From NCBI RefSeq assembly GCF_029893965.1, contig NZ_JARXXP010000003.1, positions 416,197 through 480,196 on the forward strand: a stretch of 64,000 nt of DNA, written 5' to 3'. This DNA is from Paenibacillus sp. PastM-3 (lineage in GTDB: Bacteria; Bacillota; Bacilli; Paenibacillales; Paenibacillaceae). The notes beneath the pieces are model-generated. The model saw nothing but the letters and a program-made list of their open reading frames with translations. It was not told where the DNA came from and searched no databases. Numbering within the stretch: position 1 is the stretch's first letter; every line of letters begins with the position of its first letter. Position numbers and translations under genes: made by a program. This document shows positions 42,678-52,121 of this stretch, one piece after another.

Positions 42678-43868
42678 ATGTGGGGAGCTCCTTTTTCAGC
42701 CCAAAGCCGTAAGCTGCTGCTCCTGGGCAGCGGAGAATTGGGCAAGGAAGTCATTATCGAAGCTCAGCGCCTTGGCGTAGAGACCGTAGCAGTAGACCGT
42801 TATCCGGATGCCCCTGCGATGGGCGTTGCTCATCGTTCTTATGTCATTGATATGCTCGACGCAGAGGCACTCCAAGCATTGATCCGTAAGGAGAAGCCGG
42901 ATCTTATCGTGCCGGAGATTGAAGCCATTGCCACACACGCCTTGCTTGAGCTGGAGGCGGAAGGCTTTAATGTCGTCCCTACAGCCCGTGCAGCCCGGCT
43001 TACGATGGACCGTGAAGGCATCCGCCGGCTGGCAGCCGAGGAGCTTGGCCTGCCGACCGCGCCATACCGGTTCGCAGACAGTCTGGAGGAGCTGCGTGCA
43101 GCGCTTGAGGAGCTTGGCACACCTTGTGTGATTAAGCCGATCATGAGCTCGTCCGGCAAAGGGCAGAGCATCTGCAGACAGCCTGAGGATGCCGAGAGCA
43201 GCTGGAATATTGCACTTGAAGGCGCCCGTGCCAAAGGGACACGCGTCATCGTCGAAGGGTTCGTTACGTTTGAGAGTGAAATTACCCTGCTAACGGTCCG
43301 GACGGTAAGCGGCACTGTATTCTGCCCGCCTATCGGCCATATCCAGAAGGACGGGGATTATGTTGAATCCTGGCAGCCGCATCAGATGAGCCCTGAGCAG
43401 CTGGCGGAAGCACAGTCCATTGCCCGTACAGTTACCGATCAGCTTGGCGGACTGGGGATTTTTGGAGTTGAGCTGTTTCTTACGGAGCAGGGAGTATTAT
43501 TCAGCGAAGTATCTCCAAGACCGCATGATACCGGCATGGTTACAATGATTACACAGGATTTATCGGAATTTGCTCTGCATGTCAGAGCCATTCTTGGATT
43601 TCCGCTGGACTCGGTGACGTTAATGACACCGGGGGCATCGGCTACCCTGAAGGCGGAGGCTGAAGGACAAGCCTTTACAATCTCCGGTATCGGTGAGGCG
43701 CTGGCACTGCCGCGCACACAGGTAAGGGTATTCGGCAAACCTGAAATCCGTCCTGGACGGCGGATGGCAGTAGCCTTAAGTGCGGCGGAAGATGTGAATA
43801 TCGCGCGGACGGCAGCTAATAGGGCGGCGTCTATGCTAAAAGTGGAGGTATATGAGGATGAACAGTAG
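42678..43868 (+). CDS. purT: Formate-dependent phosphoribosylglycinamide formyltransferase 2
   Basis: ATP-grasp enzyme that uses formate and ATP to formylate GAR, the folate-independent third step of purine synthesis. [20 protein letters not shown] near residues 14-33, PEIEAIAT near 79, [15 protein letters not shown] near 152 and [14 protein letters not shown] near 284-297 are diagnostic. I chose the ATG at 42678 (AAGAGGTTGGA upstream), giving 396 residues; an upstream in-frame ATG at 42573 falls in the inverted repeat. It overlaps the GNAT gene by 11 bases. Confidence 0.95.
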   Translation: MWGAPFSAQSRKLLLLGSGELGKEVIIEAQRLGVETVAVDRYPDAPAMGVAHRSYVIDMLDAEALQALIRKEKPDLIVPEIEAIATHALLELEAEGFNVVPTARAARLTMDREGIRRLAAEELGLPTAPYRFADSLEELRAALEELGTPCVIKPIMSSSGKGQSICRQPEDAESSWNIALEGARAKGTRVIVEGFVTFESEITLLTVRTVSGTVFCPPIGHIQKDGDYVESWQPHQMSPEQLAEAQSIARTVTDQLGGLGIFGVELFLTEQGVLFSEVSPRPHDTGMVTMITQDLSEFALHVRAILGFPLDSVTLMTPGASATLKAEAEGQAFTISGIGEALALPRTQVRVFGKPEIRPGRRMAVALSAAEDVNIARTAANRAASMLKVEVYEDEQ

Positions 43869-44322
43869 TACTCAGGAGCAGGTACTGCAAATTCGCAAAT
43901 GGGGTGCAAGTGATCTGGAGAGAGTTACAGCCCTTTTGCGTGAATTCGGCTATCCGACAACGCTTAGCGTGATGAAAGAGAGAATGGAAGGCATGGAGCA
44001 TGATCCGTTCCATTGCACAATGGTTGCTGAGCTGGATAATGAAGTTGTGGGAATGATTGATCTTCATCAGGTTAAATCCTATTATAAGCAGGCAGACTGC
44101 ATTACGGAAATTACCGCGCTGATCGTATCAGAGGAGCTCAGAGGACAAGGTCTTGGCAAAAGACTGGTCGCTGCAGCTGAAGAATGGGCCCGCCAGAAAG
44201 GCTGTTGCCAGCTGTTCCTGAGAAGCGGTAACCGTGTGGAGCGCGCACCTGCGCACGCTTTTTACCGTCATATCGGATTCGAGAAAAGCGCAGGCTACCG
44301 CTTCAGCAAAGCCCTGCTGTAA
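43858..44322 (+). CDS. GNAT-family N-acetyltransferase
   Basis: A 154-residue acetyltransferase. The acetyl-CoA loop [17 protein letters not shown] at about 98-114 and the terminal [21 protein letters not shown] are typical. Start ATG 43858, nine bases after GTGGAGG inside purT; ATG 43852 is closer than usual. The overlap with purT implies co-expression, but the substrate cannot be read from sequence. Confidence 0.88.
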   Translation: MNSSTQEQVLQIRKWGASDLERVTALLREFGYPTTLSVMKERMEGMEHDPFHCTMVAELDNEVVGMIDLHQVKSYYKQADCITEITALIVSEELRGQGLGKRLVAAAEEWARQKGCCQLFLRSGNRVERAPAHAFYRHIGFEKSAGYRFSKALL

Positions 44323-44343
44323 ATCTTATACGTGCAATCATCC

Positions 44344-44374
44344 CCATCCCGGAGCTAACGGGATGGTTTTTTTT
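44344..44374 (+). terminator. Terminator after purT-GNAT
   Basis: Eight-base stem CCATCCCG / CGGGATGG and eight T. Confidence 0.93.
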
Positions 44375-44436
44375 GTTCAATTATCTGATCGTTCCGGCAT
44401 TATCCGGGAGTGTGTCCCCGCGAAAAATTCTTCATG

Positions 44437-44466
44437 TTGACCCTTGCCAAACTGGCAGACTAATAT
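44437..44466 (+). promoter_or_regulatory. Promoter of the sensor operon with overlapping inverted repeat
   Basis: TTGACC (44437-44442), 18 bases, TAATAT (44461-44466). The inverted repeat TGCCAAACTGGCAG (44445-44458) / CTGCCAGTTTTGCA (44480-44493) covers the spacer and the start region, as an operator would. The 44375-44631 stretch has no other feature I can name. Confidence 0.6.
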
Positions 44467-44631
44467 TATAGTGAAATGCCTGCCAGTTTTGCAGACTTAT
44501 TTGTTTTAAACAGAAACAGAGGGCAGTGAAACAGCCGGGGGTTTTTTTTACCCTTAGAGAGATCCGGACAGCCCTGGACTCATTTCCGCTATTCCATAGA
44601 ACCATATTATTAATCCAAAGAGGGATGAAGC

Positions 44632-46281
44632 ATGTATAAACTGATTCTTGCCGAAGACGAAGAAGATGTGCGGGAAGGGATAATTGCCCAGATTGACTGG
44701 GCGCAATACGGCTTTGAAGTGGTGGACCAGGCGGAGAATGGGCGGGAAGCGGCGGATGCCATTGACCGGCTGCTGCCGGATGTGGTCGTAACGGATATCC
44801 AGATGCCGTTCATGAACGGGCTCCAGCTGGCCGAATGGATCCGCAGCCGCCATCCCAATACAAAGATCATCATTCTGACTGGTTATGATGAGTTTGAGTA
44901 CGCCCAGAAAGCAATCAAGCTGCAGATTGACGAATACATTCTGAAACCGTTCTCATCCCAGGAGCTGATTGATGTTCTGCTTAAGGTAAGAGCTGCTATT
45001 GAAGCGGAGATCGCCGAGAAGGAGAATGTGTATGTATTGACCGAGCATTACCGCAAAAGCCTGCCGGTGCTCCGGGAGCAGTTCCTCTCCTCGCTGGTGT
45101 CCCGCCGTCTGCCGCTGAAGGAGATCAGCGACAAAAGCACGGAATACAGCATAGACCTTGCCGGCAGGCAATTTCAGGCTTCGGTCATCAGCATTGACTA
45201 TATCCATACCGGAGAAGATCAGGGGACGGGGGTAAGCAGACATGTGTCGCTGCGCGATACGGGGGATCATAACCTGCAGCTGTTTGCCATCCTGAATATT
45301 GCCGAGGAAATATGCCAGAAGTATGGATTCGGCAAAGTATTCATTCACCGTGATGATGTCGTGCTGCTGTCTGTCAGTCAAGCGGCAGAAGAAGCGGAGA
45401 TTACCGGCAATACGTTGACAGTTCTTGAAGAAATCCGCCAGAACGTGCAGCGCTTTCTCAAGCTGACGGTGACTGCCGGGGCCGGAACGGTCTGCCAGTC
45501 GGCGGGCATGCTGTTCAATTCCTTTGCTGATGCGATGCAGGCACTGGATTACCGGCTCATTCTGGGAAATAATAGAGTGATCTGGATCGAGGATGTCGAG
45601 TCCAGGTCCAATCAGCTGCTGGCGTTTGATGAACTGACCCAGCAGTCCCTGATCCGTACGATCAAGCTGGGAACGGTGCAGGAGCTGAAGGAAGTTGTGG
45701 ACGAACTGTTCGGCGGACTGGATACCGCGCATGTGTCCACACAGGATTATCAGATTTTTCTGCTGGAGATTATAACGTCCATCCTGCGTGTAGCCAAAGA
45801 GTCGGGAACAGAAGCTGCGGGTTTCATCGGTTCCGGCATTTCCACCCTGTCCGAAATGAATAAATTCAATAATATGGGCGAAGCGAAGCAGTGGATTATC
45901 AGTATCAGCACCAGGCTGATGGACACGATCGCCTCTGAACGCCAGTCCAGCTATAAGCAGCTGATTGATCAGGCCAAGGATTATATCCGCAGCCACTATG
46001 AGGAGTCCGACATCTCCATCGGCCGGGTCTGCCAGCATCTGCATATCAGCACAGGTTATTTCAGCAGTATTTTTAAAAAAGAGATGAAGATGACCTTTGT
46101 CAGCTATCTGCTGCAGATCCGTTTGGAGGCGGCCAAGGAGCTGCTACGTTCCACAGAGCTTAAGGCGTTTGAAATAGCGGAAAAGATCGGCTTCTCCGAC
46201 CCGAATTATTTCAGCTTCTGTTTCCGCAAAAAATACGGGCAGTCGCCCAAAGAGTATAAGAACAGCTCCAGGGGAGGATAA
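44632..46281 (+). CDS. Two-component response regulator, YesN/AraC type
   Basis: A 549-residue regulator: receiver domain 1-120 with acidic pocket E8/D9 and phosphorylated Asp55 (VVTDIQMP), conserved Lys in YILKPF near 105; a long middle domain (130-430); and a C-terminal AraC-type double HTH (about 445-545) with ISIGRVCQHLHISTGYFSSIFKKE and FCFRKKYGQSPKEYK. It precedes a YesM-type kinase by three bases, then a sugar-binding lipoprotein and mglBAC, so it probably activates mglBAC when sugar is sensed. Confidence 0.93.
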   Translation: MYKLILAEDEEDVREGIIAQIDWAQYGFEVVDQAENGREAADAIDRLLPDVVVTDIQMPFMNGLQLAEWIRSRHPNTKIIILTGYDEFEYAQKAIKLQIDEYILKPFSSQELIDVLLKVRAAIEAEIAEKENVYVLTEHYRKSLPVLREQFLSSLVSRRLPLKEISDKSTEYSIDLAGRQFQASVISIDYIHTGEDQGTGVSRHVSLRDTGDHNLQLFAILNIAEEICQKYGFGKVFIHRDDVVLLSVSQAAEEAEITGNTLTVLEEIRQNVQRFLKLTVTAGAGTVCQSAGMLFNSFADAMQALDYRLILGNNRVIWIEDVESRSNQLLAFDELTQQSLIRTIKLGTVQELKEVVDELFGGLDTAHVSTQDYQIFLLEIITSILRVAKESGTEAAGFIGSGISTLSEMNKFNNMGEAKQWIISISTRLMDTIASERQSSYKQLIDQAKDYIRSHYEESDISIGRVCQHLHISTGYFSSIFKKEMKMTFVSYLLQIRLEAAKELLRSTELKAFEIAEKIGFSDPNYFSFCFRKKYGQSPKEYKNSSRGG

Positions 46282-46284
46282 GTG

Positions 46285-48111
46285 ATGAACAAAAGCAAGG
46301 GGGATTTCTTCCCACTGCGTCCGCAGCCCGGCCAGCGCGGCCGGATGCGCCTCTCTGCCAAGCTGCGGAGCATCCAGCTGATTATTACCATCTCCTTTAC
46401 GGCAGTGGCTGTTCTTGTAGCAGTCATTGTCGCTTTTATGCTGTACAACAAATTTGCCAAAACCGCAGAGGAGAACGCCAACCTGAATATGCAGCAGATT
46501 ATCGAACAGGTTAATTACAACCTGGAGCTGTATGTCAAGGGAATGAGCAATATTTTTGATACGGCGGAGAAGCAGATTACATCAAGTGCATCCATAGACT
46601 CGCCGCTGCTCTATGAACGGATGGATACCTTGATGAGCAGCCGCGAGGATCTGGTTTCTGTGGCTGTCTTTACCCCTCAGGGGCAGTATGTCGTCGGTAC
46701 ACCTGGACAAAGCATGCGGCTGAATACGCAGCTGCATAGCCAGAGCTGGTTCACCAGCGCCCAGAAAACGCCGGACATCTCCTACTCCGCACCGCATATC
46801 CAGAATTTGTTCAAGGGGAAATATACCTGGGTAGTGTCCATCAGTAAAATGATCCAGTACAAGCAGGACGGGGAACTGAAGTCAGGCATTCTGCTGATTG
46901 ATTTTAACTTCCGGACAATTGATCAGCTCAGCCGTCAGGTTAAGCTCGGCAAGCGCGGATATGCTTATATTCTCGACCCGCTGGGCAATATCGTCTACCA
47001 TCCGCAGCAGCAGCTGATTTACGCCGGCCTGAAGTATGAGAATGTGGAGCCGGTGCTTGAGTATGCATACCGGAGCTACCTCGATGAGTCAACCGGGGAG
47101 AAGCGGTTTATTACCGTCCGGACGGTGAAAGAGACGGGCTGGAAAATCGTCGGCGTCGCCTATTACGATGAGATTGTAACGACAAAACGCGACCTGAACC
47201 AGTTCCTGATCTGGTTTCTGGCCGCAGTCATCCTGTGTGTTATCGCGGTGTCCGTCCTTCTCTCCTGGCTGATTGCCAGCCCCATCCGCAAGCTGGAGCG
47301 AACAGTCAAGCAGGTGGGTGACGGGGATCTTAATACTCCGATCAATGTGAGCGGCGCTTATGAGGTGGAACAGCTGTCCAAGCGCTTCAACCTGATGCTG
47401 CAGCGGATCCGCCAGCTGATGGACCAGATCATCTACGAGCAGGAAACGAAGCGCAAGGGTGAGCTGGAGGTGCTGCAGTCGCAGATTAACCCTCATTTTT
47501 TGTACAATACGCTCAACTCAGTTGTCCGTCTGGCCGAACGCGGCAAAAATGACGAGGTCATCACGATGATCCAGTCGCTATCGAAGTTTTTCCGGATCAG
47601 TCTAAGTAAAGGAAACAACATCATTACCGTTCAAGAGGAGCTCGATCATATCCGCCATTATCTGGTGATCCAGAGCTTCCGGTTCAAAAATAAATTCCGG
47701 TTCGAAATCAGGGCTCAGGAGGAAGTATTGCCGTTTCAGACGATTAAGCTGATTCTGCAGCCGATAGTAGAGAACGCGCTATATCACGGCATTGAAATGT
47801 CGCCCGATGAGGGGCTGGTGCGGATTACTGCGGAACTGCAGGATGATCTTATTATTATCAAAATCAGCGATAACGGGATAGGCATGTCCAAAGAGACGCT
47901 GAATACGATCCTGAGCGGCGGCGGAAAAAGCGGTAGCGGCTCCGGTGTCGGGGTACGCAATGTCAACGAAAGAATCGGACTCTATTACGGGCGCGAATTC
48001 GGGCTTGCTTTTGAAAGTGAGCTGGAAGAGGGGACAACAGTAACGATTGTTTTTCCGGCAGTTAGCAGCAGTGCGAACTCAGAGAGTATAGAGGGGGAGG
48101 AGCCTTTATGA
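46285..48111 (+). CDS. YesM-type sensor histidine kinase
   Basis: A 608-residue membrane kinase: transmembrane segment about 32-56, an outside dCache-like sensor (60-300), second transmembrane segment about 305-330, HAMP (330-380), His_kinase box with phospho-His in QINPHFLYNTLNSV near 398, and HATPase with DNGIGMS and GVGVRNVNERI. ATG 46285 is six bases after GGGGAGGA. It overlaps the following sensor lipoprotein by four bases, so the three proteins are probably made together. Confidence 0.93.
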   Translation: MNKSKGDFFPLRPQPGQRGRMRLSAKLRSIQLIITISFTAVAVLVAVIVAFMLYNKFAKTAEENANLNMQQIIEQVNYNLELYVKGMSNIFDTAEKQITSSASIDSPLLYERMDTLMSSREDLVSVAVFTPQGQYVVGTPGQSMRLNTQLHSQSWFTSAQKTPDISYSAPHIQNLFKGKYTWVVSISKMIQYKQDGELKSGILLIDFNFRTIDQLSRQVKLGKRGYAYILDPLGNIVYHPQQQLIYAGLKYENVEPVLEYAYRSYLDESTGEKRFITVRTVKETGWKIVGVAYYDEIVTTKRDLNQFLIWFLAAVILCVIAVSVLLSWLIASPIRKLERTVKQVGDGDLNTPINVSGAYEVEQLSKRFNLMLQRIRQLMDQIIYEQETKRKGELEVLQSQINPHFLYNTLNSVVRLAERGKNDEVITMIQSLSKFFRISLSKGNNIITVQEELDHIRHYLVIQSFRFKNKFRFEIRAQEEVLPFQTIKLILQPIVENALYHGIEMSPDEGLVRITAELQDDLIIIKISDNGIGMSKETLNTILSGGGKSGSGSGVGVRNVNERIGLYYGREFGLAFESELEEGTTVTIVFPAVSSSANSESIEGEEPL

Positions 48112-49130
48112 AGATCATACGTCTAATGCTGACGCTGCTGATGTGCGGGCTGGTCTGGTTATCGGTTACCTCCTGCTTTAATACGTCACCTGTCTATATC
48201 AATACCAAAAACACCCAAAATATCCATATGATCGTCAAGATGAACAAGGGGGATTACTGGAATACGGTCAAGCTTGGTGCAGAAGCAGCTGCCAAAGAGT
48301 TCAATGTAAATCTGACGTTCAAAGCACCGGATTCCGAGAGCATGATTGAGGAGCAGGTTGCCATGGTGGAGGATTCGATCAGCCAGCACGCAGACGCTAT
48401 TATACTGGCGGCCAGCAGCTATATGGGGCTCGCTCAGGTTGTCGACCAGGCGGCTTATTCCAAAATCCCGGTTATTTCGGTTGATGCCGAGGTCGGCTCT
48501 ACAAAGGTACGGTCCTATGTCGGCTCCAACGGCTATGAGGCCGGCCAGAAATCTGCCGAGCGTCTGATTAATTTGCTGAACGGCACAGGGGAAATCGGTA
48601 TTCTTAATTTTACCAGCGCCCCCCTGAACGGGGAGCATGAGAGCGGCTCGATTGATTACGGCGCCCGAGATGCGGATGAGCGGGAAAAGGGTTTTCTGAA
48701 CTATGCCGCCCGTTATCCGAACATTCATGTGGTGCAGATTTCATATACCACCTCGAGTACCACCGAAGCTGAAGACTTGACCCGGCAAATGCTGAAGAAC
48801 CATCCGGGACTGCGGGGGATCGCTACACTCAACGAGACGGCCTCGCAGGGGGCAGGCAACGTAATTCAGAGCATGGGACTTGATAATATTATCAGAATGG
48901 TCGCTTTTGACAGCTCACCATCCATGCTGGAGCTGCTGCAGAACGGCACCGTTCAGGCGACTGTCATCCAGAATCCGTTCAGCAACGGCTACCTGGCAGT
49001 GAAATATGCGCTGGAAGCGGTGCAGGGGATGGACGTGCCGGAGCGAGTGGATACCGGGACGAAGCTGATTGATCTGGATAATATGCTGTATCCGGAGAAT
49101 CAGAAGCTGCTGTTTCCGTTCGTAAAGTAG
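48108..49130 (+). CDS. Sugar-binding lipoprotein, probable sensory partner of the kinase
   Basis: A 340-residue periplasmic-binding-protein fold (PBP1 sugar type) with lipobox VTSC near residues 20-23, so membrane-anchored outside. IHMIVKMNKGDYWNTVKLGAE near 42-62 is the usual first strand, and DAIILAASS and VAFDSSPSMLELLQNGTVQATVIQNPF are domain-2 marks. It overlaps the kinase gene by four bases and is separate from mglB, so it more likely presents sugar to the kinase than feeds the transporter. That role is inference. Confidence 0.85.
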   Translation: MKIIRLMLTLLMCGLVWLSVTSCFNTSPVYINTKNTQNIHMIVKMNKGDYWNTVKLGAEAAAKEFNVNLTFKAPDSESMIEEQVAMVEDSISQHADAIILAASSYMGLAQVVDQAAYSKIPVISVDAEVGSTKVRSYVGSNGYEAGQKSAERLINLLNGTGEIGILNFTSAPLNGEHESGSIDYGARDADEREKGFLNYAARYPNIHVVQISYTTSSTTEAEDLTRQMLKNHPGLRGIATLNETASQGAGNVIQSMGLDNIIRMVAFDSSPSMLELLQNGTVQATVIQNPFSNGYLAVKYALEAVQGMDVPERVDTGTKLIDLDNMLYPENQKLLFPFVK

Positions 49131-49177
49131 GATTTTTATGATATTAGAATTTTTATAAAAGACAGTAGTATTTTATA

Positions 49178-49206
49178 TTCGCAACCGTTTTCATGTGGGG
49201 CATAAT
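49178..49206 (+). promoter_or_regulatory. mglBAC promoter overlapped by a cre (CcpA) site
   Basis: TTCGCA (49178-49183), 17 bases, CATAAT (49201-49206). The 14-mer CGCAACCGTTTTCA at 49180-49193 matches the cre pattern TGNAANCGNTNNCA at all but the first fixed position and covers the -35, so CcpA should repress when glucose is present. Confidence 0.65.
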
Positions 49207-49267
49207 AAGGATGTGCCTGAGACACGGACACACTAATAAAGAAACATCACCAGGAGGTCATTAAATT

Positions 49268-50353
49268 ATGAAAAAACTCACTTCCGTTTTACTTGCTAGT
49301 GCATTACTGGGTGCAGCTCTGGCAGGCTGCGGCGGCAATAACAACAACTCTGCTAATACAGCTGCAACAAATGCTCCGGCCGGCAACGCGACAGCGGACA
49401 CAGCGAATTCCGGCAGCGGCGAAACGCCTAAAGTCGGTGTAGCGATTTACAAATTTGATGATACTTTCATGACCGGTGTACGTAACGCAATCGATGCAGC
49501 AGCTAAAGGCATTGCAACCGTAGACATCGTAGACAGCCAAAACTCGCAGCCGACCCAGAACGACAAGGTTGACCTGTTCGTTACCAAAAAATATGACGGC
49601 ATGCTGATCAACCCGGTTGACCGCACGGCTGCCGGCGTTATCATTGACAAAGCTAAAGCGGCTGACATTCCGGTAGTCTTCCTGAACCGCGAACCGCTTC
49701 CGGAAGATATGAAGAAATGGGATAAAGTCTACTATGTAGGTGCAAAAGCAGAAGAGTCCGGCACCATGTCCGGCCAGCTGATCGTTGACTACTGGAAGGC
49801 ACATCCTGAAGCTGACAAAAACGGCGACGGCGTGCTCCAGTACGTAATGCTCAAAGGCGAACCGGGACACCAGGATGCCGAGCTGCGCACGACTTACTCC
49901 ATCCAGGCTATCGAAGATGCCGGCATCAAGGTTGAGAAGCTGGCTGAAGATACTGCAATGTGGGACCGCGTAAAAGGACAGGAAAAAATGGCTGCCTTCC
50001 TAGGTTCCCACGGTGACAAGATCGAAGCAGTTCTGGCTAACAATGATGACATGGCACTAGGCGCAATTGAAGCTCTGAAAGCGCAAGGCTACTTCACTGG
50101 CGACAAATACATGCCGGTAGTAGGTGTTGACGCTACTGCACCAGCTGTTCAGGCTCTGCAGGACGGAACGATGCTCGGAACCGTTCTGAACGATGCGAAC
50201 AACCAGGGTAAGGCGGCAATCACGGTTGCAGCACTGCTTGCTAAAGGTGAAACTCCGACTAAAGACAACGTTGGCTTTGATATCACTGACAACCAATATG
50301 TATGGATCTCCTACAAAAAGATTACCAAAGACAACGTAGCTGACGCTCAATAA
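49268..50353 (+). CDS. mglB: Galactose/methyl-galactoside ABC transporter, substrate-binding lipoprotein
   Basis: A 361-residue sugar-binding lipoprotein with lipobox LAGC at about 18-21 and an Ala/Asn linker. Strong likeness to E. coli MglB: GVAIYKFDDTFM near 58, NPVDRTAAG near 115, KGEPGHQDAE near 197, DTAMWDRV near 234, LANNDDMALGAIEALKAQG near 257, TVLNDANNQGKA near 305. The calcium-binding loop DKNGDGVLQ near 183 is retained. AGGAGGT lies nine bases before the ATG. The first gene of mglBAC. Confidence 0.94.
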   Translation: MKKLTSVLLASALLGAALAGCGGNNNNSANTAATNAPAGNATADTANSGSGETPKVGVAIYKFDDTFMTGVRNAIDAAAKGIATVDIVDSQNSQPTQNDKVDLFVTKKYDGMLINPVDRTAAGVIIDKAKAADIPVVFLNREPLPEDMKKWDKVYYVGAKAEESGTMSGQLIVDYWKAHPEADKNGDGVLQYVMLKGEPGHQDAELRTTYSIQAIEDAGIKVEKLAEDTAMWDRVKGQEKMAAFLGSHGDKIEAVLANNDDMALGAIEALKAQGYFTGDKYMPVVGVDATAPAVQALQDGTMLGTVLNDANNQGKAAITVAALLAKGETPTKDNVGFDITDNQYVWISYKKITKDNVADAQ

Positions 50354-50394
50354 GAGCTCCTGGCATAAACAGAACAGGCAGATAAAAATGATAA

Positions 50395-50422
50395 CCGGGG
50401 AGCGGGCCCGCCCGCTCCCCGG
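50395..50422 (+). promoter_or_regulatory. Stable hairpin between mglB and mglA
   Basis: Perfect 12-bp GC stem CCGGGGAGCGGG / CCCGCTCCCCGG with a four-base loop and no T-run. Such hairpins protect the 3' end of binding-protein mRNA, which gives more MglB than MglAC. Confidence 0.75.
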
Positions 50423-50500
50423 ATTCCTTAAGGGTAGGGAACAGGATGGAACCGCTGTGCCTCTCATGGAAAAAGAAAAAAGCGTAGGGGGCGTAACAAC

Positions 50501-52012
50501 ATGGCTAATGCTGAGTTTTTGCTGGAAATGAACAATATTACAAAAGAATTCCCCGGCGTTAAGGCGCTGGATGGAGTTAGCCTCAAGGTTAGACCGGGTT
50601 CGGTTCATGCACTCATGGGCGAAAACGGGGCAGGAAAGTCCACACTGATGAAATGTCTCTTTGGAATTTATTCACCGGACGCCGGTGAGATCTTTCTGGA
50701 TGGCGTAAAAGCCAATATTACCAACTCCAACGATGCCCTCGGGCACGGGATTTCAATGATTCACCAGGAGCTTCATCCGGTACCGTTCCGGAGCGTGATG
50801 GAGAACATCTGGCTGGGACGTTTTCCGACTAAGGGAATCGGGCCGATTCAATTCATTGACCACAAAAAAATGTATGCGGATACGGAAAGTCTGTTCAAGG
50901 ATCTGGACATTGATCTGAATCCCGAAACCTTGGTAGGCAAGCTGTCTGTATCCAAAATCCAATCCATTGAAATCGCGAAGGCCGTTTCTTTTCATTCCCG
51001 CGTTATCGTAATGGATGAGCCGACCTCTTCCCTGACAAGCGTGGAAGTAGAGCATTTGTTCCGGATTATCCGGGACCTGCAAAAAAGAGGCGTAGCTATT
51101 ATCTATATATCTCACAAGATGGAAGAAATTCTTGAAATCTCTGATGAAGTAACCATTATGCGTGACGGTAAAAAGATCGGTACCTGGCCGTCTGCAGAGC
51201 TCACTACCGACCTGATTATCTCCAGAATGGTGGGTCGTGACCTGACGAACCGCTTCCCGGAACGCAGCAATGTACCCGGCGAAGTGTATCTGAAGGTAGA
51301 AGGACTGACCTCTCCGGAGCCAAGATCATTTAAGGATGTCTCCTTCACACTCCGCCGGGGTGAAATTCTCGGCGTAGGCGGACTCGTAGGTGCACAGCGC
51401 ACCGAGGTTGTTGAAGCTCTGTTTGGACTGCGGGCGATTCAATCCGGCAGTATCTCCATTGACGGTAAGAAGGTAAACATCAAATCTCCGCAGGATGCCA
51501 AGAAACACGGGCTCGCGCTGCTGACCGAGGAACGCCGCGTAACCGGTATTTTCCCGGTGCTATCTGTTCATGAGAACGGTGCGATTGCCAATCTGGACCG
51601 TTACCAGAAGCCATACCTTCTGCTCGACGGCAAGAAGAAAAAGGTTGAAGTTGACCGGATGATCGAGAAGCTCCGCACCAAGACACCGACCACCAAGGTA
51701 CAGATCATGAACCTCTCCGGCGGTAATCAGCAAAAGGTGCTGCTGGCCAGATGGCTGCTGACCGAGCCTGAAGTTCTGCTGCTCGATGAGCCGACCCGCG
51801 GGATCGACGTAGGGGCAAAGTTCGAAATCTATTCCATCATCGCCGACCTGGCGAAGCAGGGCAAGAGCATCATCATGATCTCCTCTGAAATGCCGGAGCT
51901 GCTGGGCATGTCAGACCGTGTAATGGTCATGTCCGAAGGACGGCTTACAGGAATACTAGAAGGCGACCAGGCTACGGAAACCGAAGTTATGCGTCTCGCC
52001 GCTCAGCACTAG
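50501..52012 (+). CDS. mglA: Galactose/methyl-galactoside ABC transporter, ATP-binding protein
   Basis: A 503-residue double ABC ATPase. First domain: Walker A GENGAGKS near 42, signature KLSVSKIQSIEIAKAV near 148-163 and Walker B VIVMDEPTSS near 168. The second domain has the degenerate Walker A GLVGAQRTE typical of MglA/RbsA, with an intact LSGGNQQK signature near 406. Start ATG 50501 after GTAGGGGGCG. Couples ATP use to MglC. Confidence 0.95.
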   Translation: MANAEFLLEMNNITKEFPGVKALDGVSLKVRPGSVHALMGENGAGKSTLMKCLFGIYSPDAGEIFLDGVKANITNSNDALGHGISMIHQELHPVPFRSVMENIWLGRFPTKGIGPIQFIDHKKMYADTESLFKDLDIDLNPETLVGKLSVSKIQSIEIAKAVSFHSRVIVMDEPTSSLTSVEVEHLFRIIRDLQKRGVAIIYISHKMEEILEISDEVTIMRDGKKIGTWPSAELTTDLIISRMVGRDLTNRFPERSNVPGEVYLKVEGLTSPEPRSFKDVSFTLRRGEILGVGGLVGAQRTEVVEALFGLRAIQSGSISIDGKKVNIKSPQDAKKHGLALLTEERRVTGIFPVLSVHENGAIANLDRYQKPYLLLDGKKKKVEVDRMIEKLRTKTPTTKVQIMNLSGGNQQKVLLARWLLTEPEVLLLDEPTRGIDVGAKFEIYSIIADLAKQGKSIIMISSEMPELLGMSDRVMVMSEGRLTGILEGDQATETEVMRLAAQH

Positions 52013-52121
52013 GATAGGAGCACAACCCTAACGTCGAAGTCGGATGTGCTTCATGCACAGCTGGTTCAGCTCACAACAGAATCGCAAAACTTCGCGTAAC
52101 ACTTAAGGAGGAACACTACTC

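Noticed and set aside
44953..46044. 363-codon minus-strand open frame
   Set aside because: Antisense to the response-regulator gene, no ribosome site and no recognisable motif.
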